Source: JAAXKN01 sp036261625 | GTDB taxonomy: Bacteria; Bacteroidota; Ignavibacteria; Ignavibacteriales; SURF-24 | DNA length: 64,000 bases | Assembly: GCA_036261625.1 (NCBI GenBank) | Contig: DATAKL010000058.1 | Location: forward strand, 1-64,000 | Reading direction: 5' to 3' | Part shown: positions 35,205 through 45,611 of the stretch, in pieces | Layout of the letters: every line of letters starts with the position of its first letter | Position numbering within the stretch: position 1 is the stretch's first letter | Translations under genes and position numbers: made by a program | The notes under the pieces: model-generated | What the model saw: the letters and a program-made list of their open reading frames with translations, nothing else | Told to the model about the DNA's origin: nothing | Databases searched by the model: none

Positions 35205-36011
35205 ATGCCTCTGGTCGAATTAAAGAATATTTGCTTTTCCTATAGTAGTTCTTCAAAGGATGAACCCCTGTTTCAGCTGAAAAACATCCATCTGAGGATT
35301 GAAGGCGGTGAATTTATCTCCGTTCTGGGCCCGAATGGTTCGGGCAAATCCACACTCCTGAAAATAATTTCCGGACTGCTGAAATATTCTCAGGGTAAAA
35401 TCAGTCTTGAAGGAGAGAATTACAGGAACATTTCCAGGAAGGCTCTGGCCCGGGCAATTGCCTTTGTCCCTCAGTCATCACTGACCATTTTCCCTTTTTC
35501 CATTTATGAAATTGTAATGATGGGGCGTACGCCTTACCTGAACATGTTCGGTTATGAGAATAAAGAGGACCGCCGTCTGGTTAACGAGGCCATTGAAATG
35601 GTAGACATTCAGCACCTTAAGCACAAGGGGATCAATGAGGTCTCAGGAGGCGAAGCGCAGAGGGCCTTCATAGCGAGGGCAATCGTTCAGAATCCGAAGC
35701 TTATACTGCTTGATGAACCGAATTCCCACCTGGATATAAAACACCAGCTTTCAATTTTTAATCTGATTAAAAAACTGAATGAGGAAAAAGGCTTAAGTGT
35801 CCTTAGCGTGTCGCACGATCTGAACCTGGCGGGCTTTTACAGCTCAAGGGTAATACTGATGAAAGAGGGAAGAATTCTTGAGGATGACAGGACCGACAGG
35901 ATACTGACCAAAGATAATATTTACAGGGTTTTCGGCGTGCATTCAGAGACAGTTACAGACGAACGCTCCAGGAAAGTAAACGTGGTAGTTAAACCTTCCG
36001 AGGGGAAATAA
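35205..36011 (+). CDS. ABC transporter ATP-binding protein (FecE/BtuD type)
   Basis: The 268-residue ATPase has Walker A GPNGSGKST (about 44-52), signature VSGGEAQRA (about 145-153) and Walker B LILLDEPNSHLD (about 167-178), closest in style to iron-siderophore and cobalamin importers. No permease or binding-protein gene adjoins it, which is unusual for this type; the partners are elsewhere. It overlaps the downstream YdcF-family gene by one base (TAATG). Confidence 0.85.
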   Translation: MPLVELKNICFSYSSSSKDEPLFQLKNIHLRIEGGEFISVLGPNGSGKSTLLKIISGLLKYSQGKISLEGENYRNISRKALARAIAFVPQSSLTIFPFSIYEIVMMGRTPYLNMFGYENKEDRRLVNEAIEMVDIQHLKHKGINEVSGGEAQRAFIARAIVQNPKLILLDEPNSHLDIKHQLSIFNLIKKLNEEKGLSVLSVSHDLNLAGFYSSRVILMKEGRILEDDRTDRILTKDNIYRVFGVHSETVTDERSRKVNVVVKPSEGK

Positions 36012-37057
36012 TGCCAACTGGCGCGCAAAAAAATATTGCCCGGACTAAAAGAAGGATAAGCCTGTCCATTATACTGCTTTTGGCCTTTGATCTCATATTT
36101 CTTTACCTGAGCAAATATTCTCACATAAAGCTCTCGATCATGGAATTTAACCCGAGGAGTACCGGCAACCTCTTAAATTTCCTCTTCGCCGTGCTTCCTG
36201 CTGTGGGTTTTTTAGTCATTTTGGCCATCCCGCAGAAAATAGAAATAAGAAAACTCTACGGGCTTTTATTCATTGCGCTTGTAATGAATATTCCTCTTAT
36301 ATTTACTTTATTCATAAAAGAATTTAATTTACCCTTGCCCTTTAAATATTTGTTCGGTTATCCGCTGGGGAATATTTATGTGGCTTTAATGTTCTCCATA
36401 TTTCAGTTTCTGCTGTTTTTTCTTACTTCTGCAGTATGGCTAAACATATTCAGGGTGAATAATTATTTGTACTTGCGTTCGTTATTGTATTCACTATTTG
36501 TTATTTTTGTACTTATTCTTGGGGCCTTTACTTATGAAAATGAATACAAGGATAATTCAGTAAAGTATTTTAAGGACGGGGCCCGGGCAGATGTAGCCGT
36601 AATCCTGGGAGCGGCAGTTTATTCTAAGAACAGACCGAGCCCATTATTCGCCTCAAGAATAGGCAAGGCAAATAATCTCTATAATGCCGGAATGGTCAGG
36701 AAACTGCTCGTAACCGGAGGCAACGCTCCCGGCGAGATGACTGAGGCTGACGTGGCCTATAAGTATCTGGTCAGTTACGGCGTGGATCCTGATAACATCT
36801 GGATCGAAAGGAAAACCTCTTCCACTTCAGAGCAGATTGAGTATATCAGAGAAAACCTGGTGGAAAAAAGAGGCCTTAAAAAAATAGTAATTGTTTCCGA
36901 TCAGTTTCACCTGAAAAGAGCAATGGAAATGTGCGATTTTTATAACGTCAAAGCCGACGGCATTGCCTCTGGGCACAGGCTCAGCATGGAAAAACTGGTT
37001 TTCTATAAGTTCAGGGACAGTTTGGCCTTACTTCTTTTCTGGTTGTTTGCACTATAA
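36011..37057 (+). CDS. YdcF-family (DUF218) membrane protein
   Basis: The 348-residue protein has about five hydrophobic helices in the first 185 residues, then a DUF218/YdcF domain. VAVILGAAVYSKNRPSP near 197, KLLVTGGNAPGEMTEADVA near 231 and IVIVSDQFHLKRA near 297 are the conserved blocks. Relatives such as ElyC and SanA act in envelope carbohydrate or barrier functions. Here the role is unknown. It is co-translated with the ABC ATPase gene. A short helix (LALLLFWLFAL) ends the protein. Confidence 0.8.
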   Translation: MPTGAQKNIARTKRRISLSIILLLAFDLIFLYLSKYSHIKLSIMEFNPRSTGNLLNFLFAVLPAVGFLVILAIPQKIEIRKLYGLLFIALVMNIPLIFTLFIKEFNLPLPFKYLFGYPLGNIYVALMFSIFQFLLFFLTSAVWLNIFRVNNYLYLRSLLYSLFVIFVLILGAFTYENEYKDNSVKYFKDGARADVAVILGAAVYSKNRPSPLFASRIGKANNLYNAGMVRKLLVTGGNAPGEMTEADVAYKYLVSYGVDPDNIWIERKTSSTSEQIEYIRENLVEKRGLKKIVIVSDQFHLKRAMEMCDFYNVKADGIASGHRLSMEKLVFYKFRDSLALLLFWLFAL

Positions 37058-37096
37058 CTTAATTGTGGAAGTTTAACAATTTTTGAGGAGTCCTAA

Positions 37097-38212
37097 ATGG
37101 TTAATTTCGAAATGATGGAAACTTTTAATCATGAGCAGGTTATCTACTGCACGAATAAGGAAGCCGGACTTAGGGCTATTATTGCGATCCATAACACGAC
37201 TTTGGGACCTGCACTTGGGGGAACCCGCATGTGGAACTATTCCTCTAGCGAAGCCGCACTGAAAGATGTCTTAAGGCTCTCAAGAGGCATGACATACAAG
37301 GCTTCTGTTGCAGGGCTTAACCTTGGCGGCGGCAAAGCGGTTATAATCGGGGATTCTGCAACACAGAAAAATGAAGTTCTTTTCAGGACTTTCGGAAAGT
37401 TTGTTGACGGCCTGGCAGGACGCTATATTACGGCCGAGGACGTCGGGACAGACGTACGCGACATGGAGTATGTGCGCATGGAGACCAAGTACGTTACAGG
37501 AATTTCAAAAGCCTTAGGCGGATCGGGCGATCCTTCGCCTGTTACGGCTTACGGCGTATATGTAGGCATTAAGGCCTGCGCACATGAAAAGTGGGGAACA
37601 GACTCTCTTAGAGGGCGTAAAGTTGCCGTTCAGGGCGCCGGAAACGTGGCGCGTTATCTCTGCGAACACCTGTACAATGAGGGCGCGGAAATTTATGTGA
37701 CCGATATCGTAGAGTCCAAGGTGAAAAGACTCCTTGAGACCGTTAAGGCGCACGTTGTAAAGCCTGAGGAAATTTACGACATACAGGCAGATATATTTGC
37801 TCCTACGGCATTGGGCGCTGTTATAAACGACGAGACCCTCCCAAGGTTTAAGTTCCAGATCATTGCCGGCGGCGCTAACAATCAGCTTGAAGATGAAGCC
37901 AGACACGGACAGGCTCTTCTTGAAAAGGGAATACTTTATGCCCCGGACTATGTTATTAACGCAGGCGGACTTATTAACGTGGCCAACGAACTCGAAGGCT
38001 ACCGGCAGGACAGGGCAATGAAACAGGCCGAGGGGATCTACGACGTTCTTAAGAAGATTATCGATATTTCCAAGAAAGAACACGTCCCGACACACGTGGC
38101 TTCAAATAAAATTGCAGAGGAAAGACTTTGCCAGGTAGGCAATATCAGGAAGATCTATACAGGTACTTCCAACTTTTCAGGCAGGCTTGGTGAACTGACC
38201 TCAGGGAAATAA
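37097..38212 (+). CDS. Leucine dehydrogenase (Glu/Leu/Phe/Val dehydrogenase family)
   Basis: The 371-residue enzyme has the substrate-binding block GPALGGTRMWNY (about 35-46) and the catalytic lysine region MTYKASVAGLNLGGGKAVI (about 66-84; second lysine is catalytic). The Rossmann fold GRKVAVQGAGNVARYL begins near 175. It deaminates branched-chain amino acids to keto acids with NAD. The gene is preceded by GAGGAG and stands just before nusB. Valine or phenylalanine dehydrogenase cannot be excluded by eye. Confidence 0.9.
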   Translation: MVNFEMMETFNHEQVIYCTNKEAGLRAIIAIHNTTLGPALGGTRMWNYSSSEAALKDVLRLSRGMTYKASVAGLNLGGGKAVIIGDSATQKNEVLFRTFGKFVDGLAGRYITAEDVGTDVRDMEYVRMETKYVTGISKALGGSGDPSPVTAYGVYVGIKACAHEKWGTDSLRGRKVAVQGAGNVARYLCEHLYNEGAEIYVTDIVESKVKRLLETVKAHVVKPEEIYDIQADIFAPTALGAVINDETLPRFKFQIIAGGANNQLEDEARHGQALLEKGILYAPDYVINAGGLINVANELEGYRQDRAMKQAEGIYDVLKKIIDISKKEHVPTHVASNKIAEERLCQVGNIRKIYTGTSNFSGRLGELTSGK

Positions 38213-38254
38213 AATTGTTTTTGAAATGTGTTTTTAAGTAAGAATTGTGGGAAA

Positions 38255-38752
38255 ATGAAAAAAAAGATAAACAGGCGGATTCTTAGAGAAAAAGTATTAC
38301 AGATCCTTTACGCTTTTGAAATGAATAACGAAGGTCTTGAGGCTCTTACTGAAGGCATACTTGCGGACCTTGAAGAGGAAACCGATAAGGAATTCTGCCG
38401 TATATTGGTCAATAAGACCCTCATCCATCAGACGGAACTCGATAAAAAGATTAATGAACGCGTCAACAACTGGGAGCTCAACAGAATTGCTCTCATAGAC
38501 AAGATCCTTCTCAGAATGGGCTTGTGCGAACTAATGTATCTGCCCGATATTCCTCCTAAGGTGACGATCAATGAGGTGATAGAGATCGCAAAGAATTTCA
38601 GTACTCCCAACAGCGGGAAATTCATAAATGGAATACTGGATACGGTCTTATCCAACCTGAAGGAAACAGGCGGCCTTAACAAGACCGGCCGTGGGCTTAT
38701 AGACGAAACAATACAGAAGAAACCCAAAAGAAACAAGGCGGATGAAGAATAG
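38255..38752 (+). CDS. nusB: Transcription antitermination factor NusB
   Basis: From ATG 38255 (MKKKINRRILREKVLQILYAFE) the product has 165 residues, the usual NusB size; a longer GTG-type start at 38228 has no support. RREKVLQ-like first helix, NWELNRIALIDKILLRMGLCEL and KVTINEVIEIAKNFSTPNSGKFINGILD are the family blocks. It binds boxA RNA with NusE during rRNA transcription. The 3' end has a basic tail and overlaps the next gene by 11 bases. Confidence 0.93.
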   Translation: MKKKINRRILREKVLQILYAFEMNNEGLEALTEGILADLEEETDKEFCRILVNKTLIHQTELDKKINERVNNWELNRIALIDKILLRMGLCELMYLPDIPPKVTINEVIEIAKNFSTPNSGKFINGILDTVLSNLKETGGLNKTGRGLIDETIQKKPKRNKADEE

Positions 38753-39980
38753 AGGACGGATATTTGCCTGGACACTCTTTGACTTTGCAAATACCGCCTT
38801 TTCGGTAATTATTGTTACTGTTATATTCTCCAAGTACTTCTCGAATTATGTTGCAGGCGGCAAAAGATGGCTCTGGGGACTTGCTGTCAGCATTTCGATG
38901 GTCCTGGCGGCTATACTTAGTCCGCCTCTTGGGGCAATTGCCGACTCCTCGAGGAACAGGAAAAGGTTTCTCCTCATCTTTACGCTTATATCAATCCTTT
39001 GTACGGCTTTGATGTTTTTCGTTCAGAAGGGGGACGTGCTCCTGGGGTTTGTTCTCTTTGTTCTGGCCAATATAGGTTTTGAAGGGGGACTTGTCTTCTA
39101 CGACGCATTCCTGCCTAATTTAACTGAAAAGAAAAATTTCGGGCGTGTCTCAGGCTACGGTTTTGCAATGGGATACCTGGGTGCTTTGGCCGTGCTTTTA
39201 ATTGTAATGGTGATTCTGCCTTCTCAGACTTCGCCCGATTACTACTTCTTTATAAGGCTCTCCTTTATTGTTGCTGCCATGTTCTTTCTTGTATTTTCGA
39301 TACCGCTGTTCTTTTTCCTCCGTGAGCCGCAGGTTTCATTCGAGGAAAGGGAGAATCTGGTTAAAAAAGGTCTCGAGAAAAGTTTCACTACCTTTAAGGC
39401 TCTTTTCTTCACGCGTAAATACCCGGCCATCTCAAGATTTCTCCTGGCTTTTTTTCTTTACAACGATGCCATTCTGACAATTATTGCCTTTGCCTCCATA
39501 TTTGCATCCAATATTCTAAAGATGACAGATGCCGAGGTAATTTACTTTTTTGTCATCGTGCAGAGCACTGCAGTTTTAGGATCGTTCATCTTCGGAATTA
39601 TCTCAGATCATATAGGGCCAAAGAAAACAATTAGCATAACACTTTTCATATGGATTGCGGTAATTGCAGGAGCCTTCTTCGTCACTGCAATATGGGAGTT
39701 TTACATAGTAGGGCTTCTGGCCGGGCTTTCCATCGGAAGTTCGCAGTCCTCGAGCCGCAGTCTGATGGCTTTACTAACGCCAAGGGAAAGGGAAGCCGAG
39801 TTCTTCGGATTCTACGACGGGCTTTTCGGCAAGTCTTCGGCCGTTGTTGGGCCTCTTCTTTACGGGATTGTTGCCGACTTTTCAAATGAACGCGTTGCAG
39901 CCCTTGCCATCGGAACCTTCTTTGTTGCCGGCCTCATTTTACTTAAGAAAGTCCAGGAGCCGGAATTTAAGAAATCCTGA
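38742..39980 (+). CDS. MFS transporter (UMF1/Atg22-like)
   Basis: The 412-residue 12-helix permease opens GRIFAWTLFDFANTAFSVII, the signature of the UMF1 family (related to yeast vacuolar Atg22). LSPPLGAIADSSRNRKRFL is the first-loop MFS motif. The substrate is unknown; amino acid efflux is suggested for relatives. It overlaps nusB by 11 bases, so it is translated from the same message. Confidence 0.88.
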   Translation: MKNRGRIFAWTLFDFANTAFSVIIVTVIFSKYFSNYVAGGKRWLWGLAVSISMVLAAILSPPLGAIADSSRNRKRFLLIFTLISILCTALMFFVQKGDVLLGFVLFVLANIGFEGGLVFYDAFLPNLTEKKNFGRVSGYGFAMGYLGALAVLLIVMVILPSQTSPDYYFFIRLSFIVAAMFFLVFSIPLFFFLREPQVSFEERENLVKKGLEKSFTTFKALFFTRKYPAISRFLLAFFLYNDAILTIIAFASIFASNILKMTDAEVIYFFVIVQSTAVLGSFIFGIISDHIGPKKTISITLFIWIAVIAGAFFVTAIWEFYIVGLLAGLSIGSSQSSSRSLMALLTPREREAEFFGFYDGLFGKSSAVVGPLLYGIVADFSNERVAALAIGTFFVAGLILLKKVQEPEFKKS

Positions 39981-40315
39981 TCTTTTTTGATGGAGTCCGT
40001 TTGGGCCGCAGCATGTAAAAGCCTTTCACAGCTTCAAGTATATATTATTTACCAGCCTAAATAATTCACATTAGTCTTTAAAGAAAACTACCTCCGACGA
40101 GAGATTTGTTTTGTTTTCTTTCATTTAAAAGGATATCTTGAATAGGTCAAAAAGTAATGCCTTATTATTTATCAAATCTTTCCTAGGCATTGAACCTCTC
40201 TTATGGAATGTGCCTTTGGGACCTTTTGATTTACAACATTCTATCTCAAAAATACAAATAAATATTGGACAATTCGTATTAACTGCAAACAGCTCAAAAA
40301 GTAGAGGTGTAGAAA
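39981..40315. other. Long leader before the TonB receptor gene
   Basis: No gene is supported here; a TTG frame at 40138-40449 runs into the receptor gene in another frame. The only signal is a weak promoter candidate, TTG at 40112-40114 and TATCTTG at 40135-40141, spaced by 20 bases. It would give a 5' leader of roughly 170 bases. I saw no cobalamin, TPP or other known riboswitch core in it. Confidence 0.35.
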
Positions 40316-43300
40316 ATGAGCATATTGAATGTGCAAAAGCTTCTAAAAACCGGCCTTCAATTTTTTATTCTCGCTGTTATGTTCTCGCAGGCGGTTTATG
40401 CCGGCGGAGGCAAACTAACAGGAAGATTAACAGACAAGAAAAGCGGTGAGCCCCTGGGGTTTGCAAACGTGGTAATTACGCACGTTATGCAGGACGGCAA
40501 GGAAACTATACTTTCCTCCCCGATGGGTGCAAGGACGGACGGTGAAGGATTTTATGTAATACTTAATATTCCTCCCGGTGAATATACCGTCAAGGCAAGC
40601 ATAATTGGTTATGCCGCTGTCATTCAGAAAGAAGTGAGAGTTGATCCCGACAGAACAATATACTCCAATTTCGAACTCGAGCCTGCTTCAATTCAGACCG
40701 AGGAAATTATTGTTACTGCAAAGAAAGAAATCATCAAAGCCGATGTTTCCGGAACACAGCAGATGATCACCTCAGAAACCCTGCAGAGCCTTCCGGTAGT
40801 AAGGGTTGATGAATTCCTGGGTAAACTCAAGGGCGTTCAGCTTTCAAGCTCCTCTGACGGTTATGGACTTTCCGTCAGAGGCGGAGCAATCAGGGAAACT
40901 GACATCAGGCTCGATGACATCTCACTCAAGGATCCAAGGAGTGAGAATTCATACCTTGGCTTTAATTCTACGACGATCAATGAAATTCAGGTAGTAACCG
41001 GCGGCTTTGAAGCCAAATACGGCGGCATAAGAAGCGGTCTTTTGAATGTTAAAACCAAAGACGGCAGCCGTGAAAGATTTACCGTGGCAATAAAAACTGA
41101 CTATACGCCCGAAGGACAGTACAGGTTCTTCGGCACCAACCCCTTCAGCAGCGGCTCCTGGATATACAGAATGTACTCAGGAGAGTATGCATACACCGGA
41201 GCTCCGGCAGGCGATCCGACCATTCCGGTAGACCTCAGGGATTTTAAGGGGTGGACAAAAACTCAGAAGGGGGACCTTAAGGCACTCGATTCACTGCAGA
41301 GGAAAAACCTCTGGGATCTTCAGCACCCGGCGTTCGGCGTTGCAAGAAGACCTGACTACATAATTGAAGGAACCATTACGGGTCCTTTTATTATCCCCAA
41401 TACAGCTTTTATGACCGCATTCAAGTATGAAAATTCTCAGTTCGTATACCCAATCGGGCCACGGGACAGTTATAAGGACTGGAACGGACAGCTGAAACTG
41501 ACTACAACCTTTAACGACCAATCCAGGCTTTCAGTAAACGGTATGCTGGCCAAAATCTACAGCAATACAAGCGGTCAGACCGTAAGCTACGATGCATCGC
41601 AGAGCTTTGCATATATGAATAACAACGCGCCTTCGGCAATCGTAAGACAGGCGGCTCAGATTGGCGGCTCGAGCTTCCCGTTTATTTACAACAAGAGCCG
41701 TTTCCAGTACTTTGATCAGACCTTTGCCCTGGGAGGCCTGAAGTTCACACACGTTCCGATGCCCAACTCATTTTTCACAATCGATTTCCAGATGGGCTAC
41801 ACCGGGCAGGATATTACTCCTATGATGATGGACATGAATGCCGATTCAAGTCAAAATTACGTAAGGATGTACAGCCAGGCTGCAAAGAAATGGTATACTT
41901 TCTACCTGCCTACCTCAGGCGTACCGAACGGAACAACCCTTCTGGCCGATGACGGAATGGGAAAGTTCAAAATGTACGGCGGCGGCCAGTGGGCTGACTC
42001 TTCGTATTCCTACAACTACCAGTTAAGAGGCGATTTTACATGGCAGTTTGACAGGCATAATCAGTTCCAGGCAGGCTTAAGTGCAGGACTCCAGCAGATA
42101 AACGTCTATGCCGGATACTGGAACCAGTCGGTTCTTTCCTTTACCCCGAATTCCTGGCAATACTTTAAGGCTTCCCCGCTCGATCTCGGATTGTATGTCC
42201 AGGATAAACTTGAATTCGACGGGATAATAATGAATGCCGGTCTTAGAATGGATTACTTCAATCCAATGAGAAAAGGCTACCAGGCCGGATTCCCTGAAGA
42301 CAAGGATTACACAAAGCTTTACACTGATATTTACAACAATCTGCCCGGCTCCTACAACAGTTATGAAAGGTGGCTTTTGTTCAGAGGCCTCTTAGCTAAT
42401 CCTCCCGGGTGGCCCGATGTTGAGACCAAAGCTCAGCTTAAACTCTCACCGAGACTTGGCGTTTCATTCCCTATAACTGAAAACAGTAAAATGTACTTCA
42501 ATTACGGGCATTTTTACCAGAGGCCTGCCGCATCCATACTTTACAACATGAAGCTGGATGCACAGTCGACTGTTATTCCTACACCGGATCTTATAATGGC
42601 CAGAACGGTACAGTATGAGTTCGGATACGAACAGGTACTCCCCATGGATTTTCTTGCCAATGTTACTGCTTACTATAAGGACGTCTCAAACGAGCCTATG
42701 CCAAGAGTATTCCTGGATTACTATGAAAATAACCTGGTTACAAAGTACTATCCCGACAGGTACTCTGATATAAGAGGTGTTGAACTCCGTCTGGAAAGAA
42801 ACGCCGGCCGTTTCGTAACATTCAGCGCAATGTACGACTATATGATTACCACTGAAGGCTATACCGGTTTTTCAACTGTTTACGAGAACCTTGTCAAGTA
42901 CCGGGAAAACAAATTACGCTACGCCGTACAGAGTACCCCGATTGCAAAGCCAAGGGCATATGTCAACCTGAATTTGCATACTCCCGATGAGTATGGAATG
43001 CTCTTCGGACGCTGGCTGGCAAATTTCTTTTTTGAATGGAGAGACGGCGGGCGATTTCTGCTTAACAGTGACCAGGTGGATACAAAACTTCAGAAGTGGG
43101 CTGACGTTGTTAACTGGTGGAATATCGATTTCAGGCTGTCCAAAGAGTTCTCTTTGGTCAACAGCACCTTTGAAGTTTCACTCATGGTTAAAAACCTGAC
43201 CAATAATAAGTTCTTAAGTACTGAAAACATGACTCTGGCTGAAGCTACAGCCTATAGAAATGAAATTCTGAATAACGGGGGACAGTGGGGCGATTACAAA

Positions 43301-43396
43301 TCTACCAATCTGGCAAAAATATTTGAAGCCTCCTGGGAAAACGTTCTTTTCCTTAACCCGAGGAGAGTCGTCCTAAGCTTCCGTGTAAATCTTTAA
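40316..43396 (+). CDS. TonB-dependent receptor with N-terminal carboxypeptidase-like domain
   Basis: The 1026-residue outer membrane protein has a signal peptide (to about residue 29). A CarboxypepD regulatory-like domain follows (GKLTGRLTDKKSGEPLGFAN, about 31-110), then a plug domain (about 130-235; LPVVRVDEFLGKLKGVQ and LSVRGGAIRETDIRLDD) and a barrel ending in ...VVLSFRVNL. It takes up a substrate using TonB energy or, in SusC style, works with a partner. The next gene, 16 bases on, is a secreted protein, then a PorV/PorQ-like gene; the three look like one operon. Confidence 0.93.
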   Translation: MSILNVQKLLKTGLQFFILAVMFSQAVYAGGGKLTGRLTDKKSGEPLGFANVVITHVMQDGKETILSSPMGARTDGEGFYVILNIPPGEYTVKASIIGYAAVIQKEVRVDPDRTIYSNFELEPASIQTEEIIVTAKKEIIKADVSGTQQMITSETLQSLPVVRVDEFLGKLKGVQLSSSSDGYGLSVRGGAIRETDIRLDDISLKDPRSENSYLGFNSTTINEIQVVTGGFEAKYGGIRSGLLNVKTKDGSRERFTVAIKTDYTPEGQYRFFGTNPFSSGSWIYRMYSGEYAYTGAPAGDPTIPVDLRDFKGWTKTQKGDLKALDSLQRKNLWDLQHPAFGVARRPDYIIEGTITGPFIIPNTAFMTAFKYENSQFVYPIGPRDSYKDWNGQLKLTTTFNDQSRLSVNGMLAKIYSNTSGQTVSYDASQSFAYMNNNAPSAIVRQAAQIGGSSFPFIYNKSRFQYFDQTFALGGLKFTHVPMPNSFFTIDFQMGYTGQDITPMMMDMNADSSQNYVRMYSQAAKKWYTFYLPTSGVPNGTTLLADDGMGKFKMYGGGQWADSSYSYNYQLRGDFTWQFDRHNQFQAGLSAGLQQINVYAGYWNQSVLSFTPNSWQYFKASPLDLGLYVQDKLEFDGIIMNAGLRMDYFNPMRKGYQAGFPEDKDYTKLYTDIYNNLPGSYNSYERWLLFRGLLANPPGWPDVETKAQLKLSPRLGVSFPITENSKMYFNYGHFYQRPAASILYNMKLDAQSTVIPTPDLIMARTVQYEFGYEQVLPMDFLANVTAYYKDVSNEPMPRVFLDYYENNLVTKYYPDRYSDIRGVELRLERNAGRFVTFSAMYDYMITTEGYTGFSTVYENLVKYRENKLRYAVQSTPIAKPRAYVNLNLHTPDEYGMLFGRWLANFFFEWRDGGRFLLNSDQVDTKLQKWADVVNWWNIDFRLSKEFSLVNSTFEVSLMVKNLTNNKFLSTENMTLAEATAYRNEILNNGGQWGDYKSTNLAKIFEASWENVLFLNPRRVVLSFRVNL

Positions 43397-43412
43397 TTTA
43401 TAAGGTAGAAAA

Positions 43413-45578
43413 ATGAAGAATAAATTTACAGTTTTCAGCTTTGTCTTCCTCTTGCTTATTCTGGCAGGGGAGACCATGGCACAGAGCATGCCGCCAGTCT
43501 TTAACCCCCCGCAGATGGATATTGATGTCGGCAATTACACATTCTTTCTCCAGAGAAAATATGGAATGAACCAGAATGAGGCAGGCGGACTTTCAGTTCA
43601 GCCGAGCTGGAATTACGCCGGGACACTTAATTTTAACTGGGGGCGCGACCGTTTCCGTTCTGATATGATGACAAACCTGTTCCAGCCTTTGGTATTTGTT
43701 AACGGCGTAACGGACCCGCTGGGAAGAAAAAAGAAATATTCCACTCATCCTACCAGGGTAGACAAGTGCGTCAACCTGTGCGAGGTAGACTGGGGCCGCC
43801 AGATAAGACGCTACAGGCCCCCGAACGTTGTTGTTGATGGGATTCTGATTACACCTCCGTATGAATGGTACGTGGATAAAAACCTTGAAGCCGATATAAA
43901 GGTAGAGTGGGAAGATGTCTTTGAAAACGGCTTCCGCAGCCACGTTACTACATATGCGTTTGCCGATCCGGATAACGACGATTACCTCATCTGGAAGGCT
44001 ACTCATAAGTTTACAGGAGAGGTGGTTGTAAGCTATAAGAGAACAGGTCCCAATAAAACTTTCAGCAACAGGGATACTCTTCCCAGCCAGACAGTCAGGT
44101 TTTACTGGCCCACAACTTTTACCATGGGTCCTTCAAGACTCGGAACTTATAAGACTACGGCCAGTTACGGCGGAATTCCTGATGACGACAAGAACAGCTG
44201 GTTTTCTAGAAAATCAAATTTTGTACAGGGACAGAGCCGCGACTCCCTTAAGGTCGCATACTTCTGGGATTCGCAGAAATTCAGCCCTAAGACCTACAGC
44301 AACGGATCTACAGACGATTCAGGCGATCCGGATCTTTCAACCGGGTATCTTTATGCACCGCAAGTTCCGGGCTATGCGCTTCTTTTTGCAAGCAAAAGTG
44401 CCAGTGAGGTAACCACAGACGATAACTCTCAGCCCTTTGCACTGTCCTATGCTTCAATCAGGCAGGATAAATGGGTGGATAAGGCTGACGATAATGCCCT
44501 TTTATACAGCGGGCGCAACCCGCAGCTCGGGCGTTTCCCGACACCGGATGACATTCAGAAATTCAGACCGAATACGAATGAACAGGGCGCAATGAGATTT
44601 GTTGTAAACGGGCCTTACGATCTTACGCTCGACAGGGCTCACAACCGGGCCGACTCGGTTACCTTTGTCTATGCCGTCGGCTGCGGCTCTATAGGCATCG
44701 ACAAGGCTCAGCAGCTTGGCGCCGACTGGATGAGCAAGAAAATCACAGACGCCGAGAAAAATGCCGGCTTTATTGAACCTGGAAAAGACAGCCTCTTCAA
44801 TACTCTCGATAAGGCTTATTTTGCCTGGAACCAGATCAACAAGGGGCTAAAGCTTCCTGCCGCGCCGCCGCCCCCGGATGTTTCGGTTACTTCAGGCCCA
44901 GACATGATCAAGGTAACATGGTCTTACCCGGACCAGACATATTTCCAGGATGCAGTTACGAACACCGATGACTGGAGTGAGTGGAGAGTTTACAGAAAGA
45001 AAGGATCTTTGCTTACTTTTGATCCTCTTGATGAAGGCGCCATTGAGAAGTGGGATCTCGTCTATTCAACCCACGACAGGAGTATTCAGTCATTTGTTGA
45101 TACAAACGTAACAAGAGGTCTCGATTATTACTACGCTGTTACAGCCGTGGATAACGGCTCTCAGAACAACACAGGCTACATGCCCGGCGAAAGACTCGAA
45201 AGCTCCAGATTTGTCAATATGAGCCAGGTTCCTGTCTCACCTTTCAAGCCTGGACTTAATGTAAGCAATCAGGTCAGAGTTGTACCAAACCCGTTTACTT
45301 CTGTTGCCGGACCGGCTTTTAACTCAGGATTAGCAGACCCGAATGAAATCTCTTTCTATAATCTTCCTGTAGAATGCAAGCTCAGGATTTTTACTGAAGC
45401 AGGGGAACTGGTATGGGAAAAAGATCACTACGGTACTGCTGACGACCATTGGGATCAGAAGACCGACTTTAACCAGTATGTCGCAAGCGGGTTATACATA
45501 CTGGCTGTTACAGACGGTAAGGACATTACAGGCAAGCCGCTGGACACGCAGTTTGTTAAATTCGTTATCATTAGGTAA
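43413..45578 (+). CDS. Secreted protein with fibronectin-like domain and type IX-like C-terminal domain
   Basis: The 721-residue protein has a signal peptide ending TMAQ (about residue 24). The first 480 residues are not recognised; two cysteines occur in VDKCVNLCEVD. A fibronectin type III-like domain spans about 490-600. The C-terminal 80 residues (VRVVPNPFTS..., then FTEAGELVWEKD and YVASGLYILAVTD) have the beta-sandwich pattern of Por-type sorting domains, ending FVKFVIIR. It lies between a TonB receptor and a PorV/PorQ-like protein, as for surface-exported substrates. Confidence 0.75.
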   Translation: MKNKFTVFSFVFLLLILAGETMAQSMPPVFNPPQMDIDVGNYTFFLQRKYGMNQNEAGGLSVQPSWNYAGTLNFNWGRDRFRSDMMTNLFQPLVFVNGVTDPLGRKKKYSTHPTRVDKCVNLCEVDWGRQIRRYRPPNVVVDGILITPPYEWYVDKNLEADIKVEWEDVFENGFRSHVTTYAFADPDNDDYLIWKATHKFTGEVVVSYKRTGPNKTFSNRDTLPSQTVRFYWPTTFTMGPSRLGTYKTTASYGGIPDDDKNSWFSRKSNFVQGQSRDSLKVAYFWDSQKFSPKTYSNGSTDDSGDPDLSTGYLYAPQVPGYALLFASKSASEVTTDDNSQPFALSYASIRQDKWVDKADDNALLYSGRNPQLGRFPTPDDIQKFRPNTNEQGAMRFVVNGPYDLTLDRAHNRADSVTFVYAVGCGSIGIDKAQQLGADWMSKKITDAEKNAGFIEPGKDSLFNTLDKAYFAWNQINKGLKLPAAPPPPDVSVTSGPDMIKVTWSYPDQTYFQDAVTNTDDWSEWRVYRKKGSLLTFDPLDEGAIEKWDLVYSTHDRSIQSFVDTNVTRGLDYYYAVTAVDNGSQNNTGYMPGERLESSRFVNMSQVPVSPFKPGLNVSNQVRVVPNPFTSVAGPAFNSGLADPNEISFYNLPVECKLRIFTEAGELVWEKDHYGTADDHWDQKTDFNQYVASGLYILAVTDGKDITGKPLDTQFVKFVIIR

Positions 45579-45611
45579 GAGTTTATAATACTCAATTTAT
45601 GGAGATATAAA

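Noticed and set aside
40138..40449. 103-residue frame before the TonB receptor gene
   Set aside because: It overlaps the receptor start in another frame, has no family pattern and no ribosome binding site; it looks like leader sequence.
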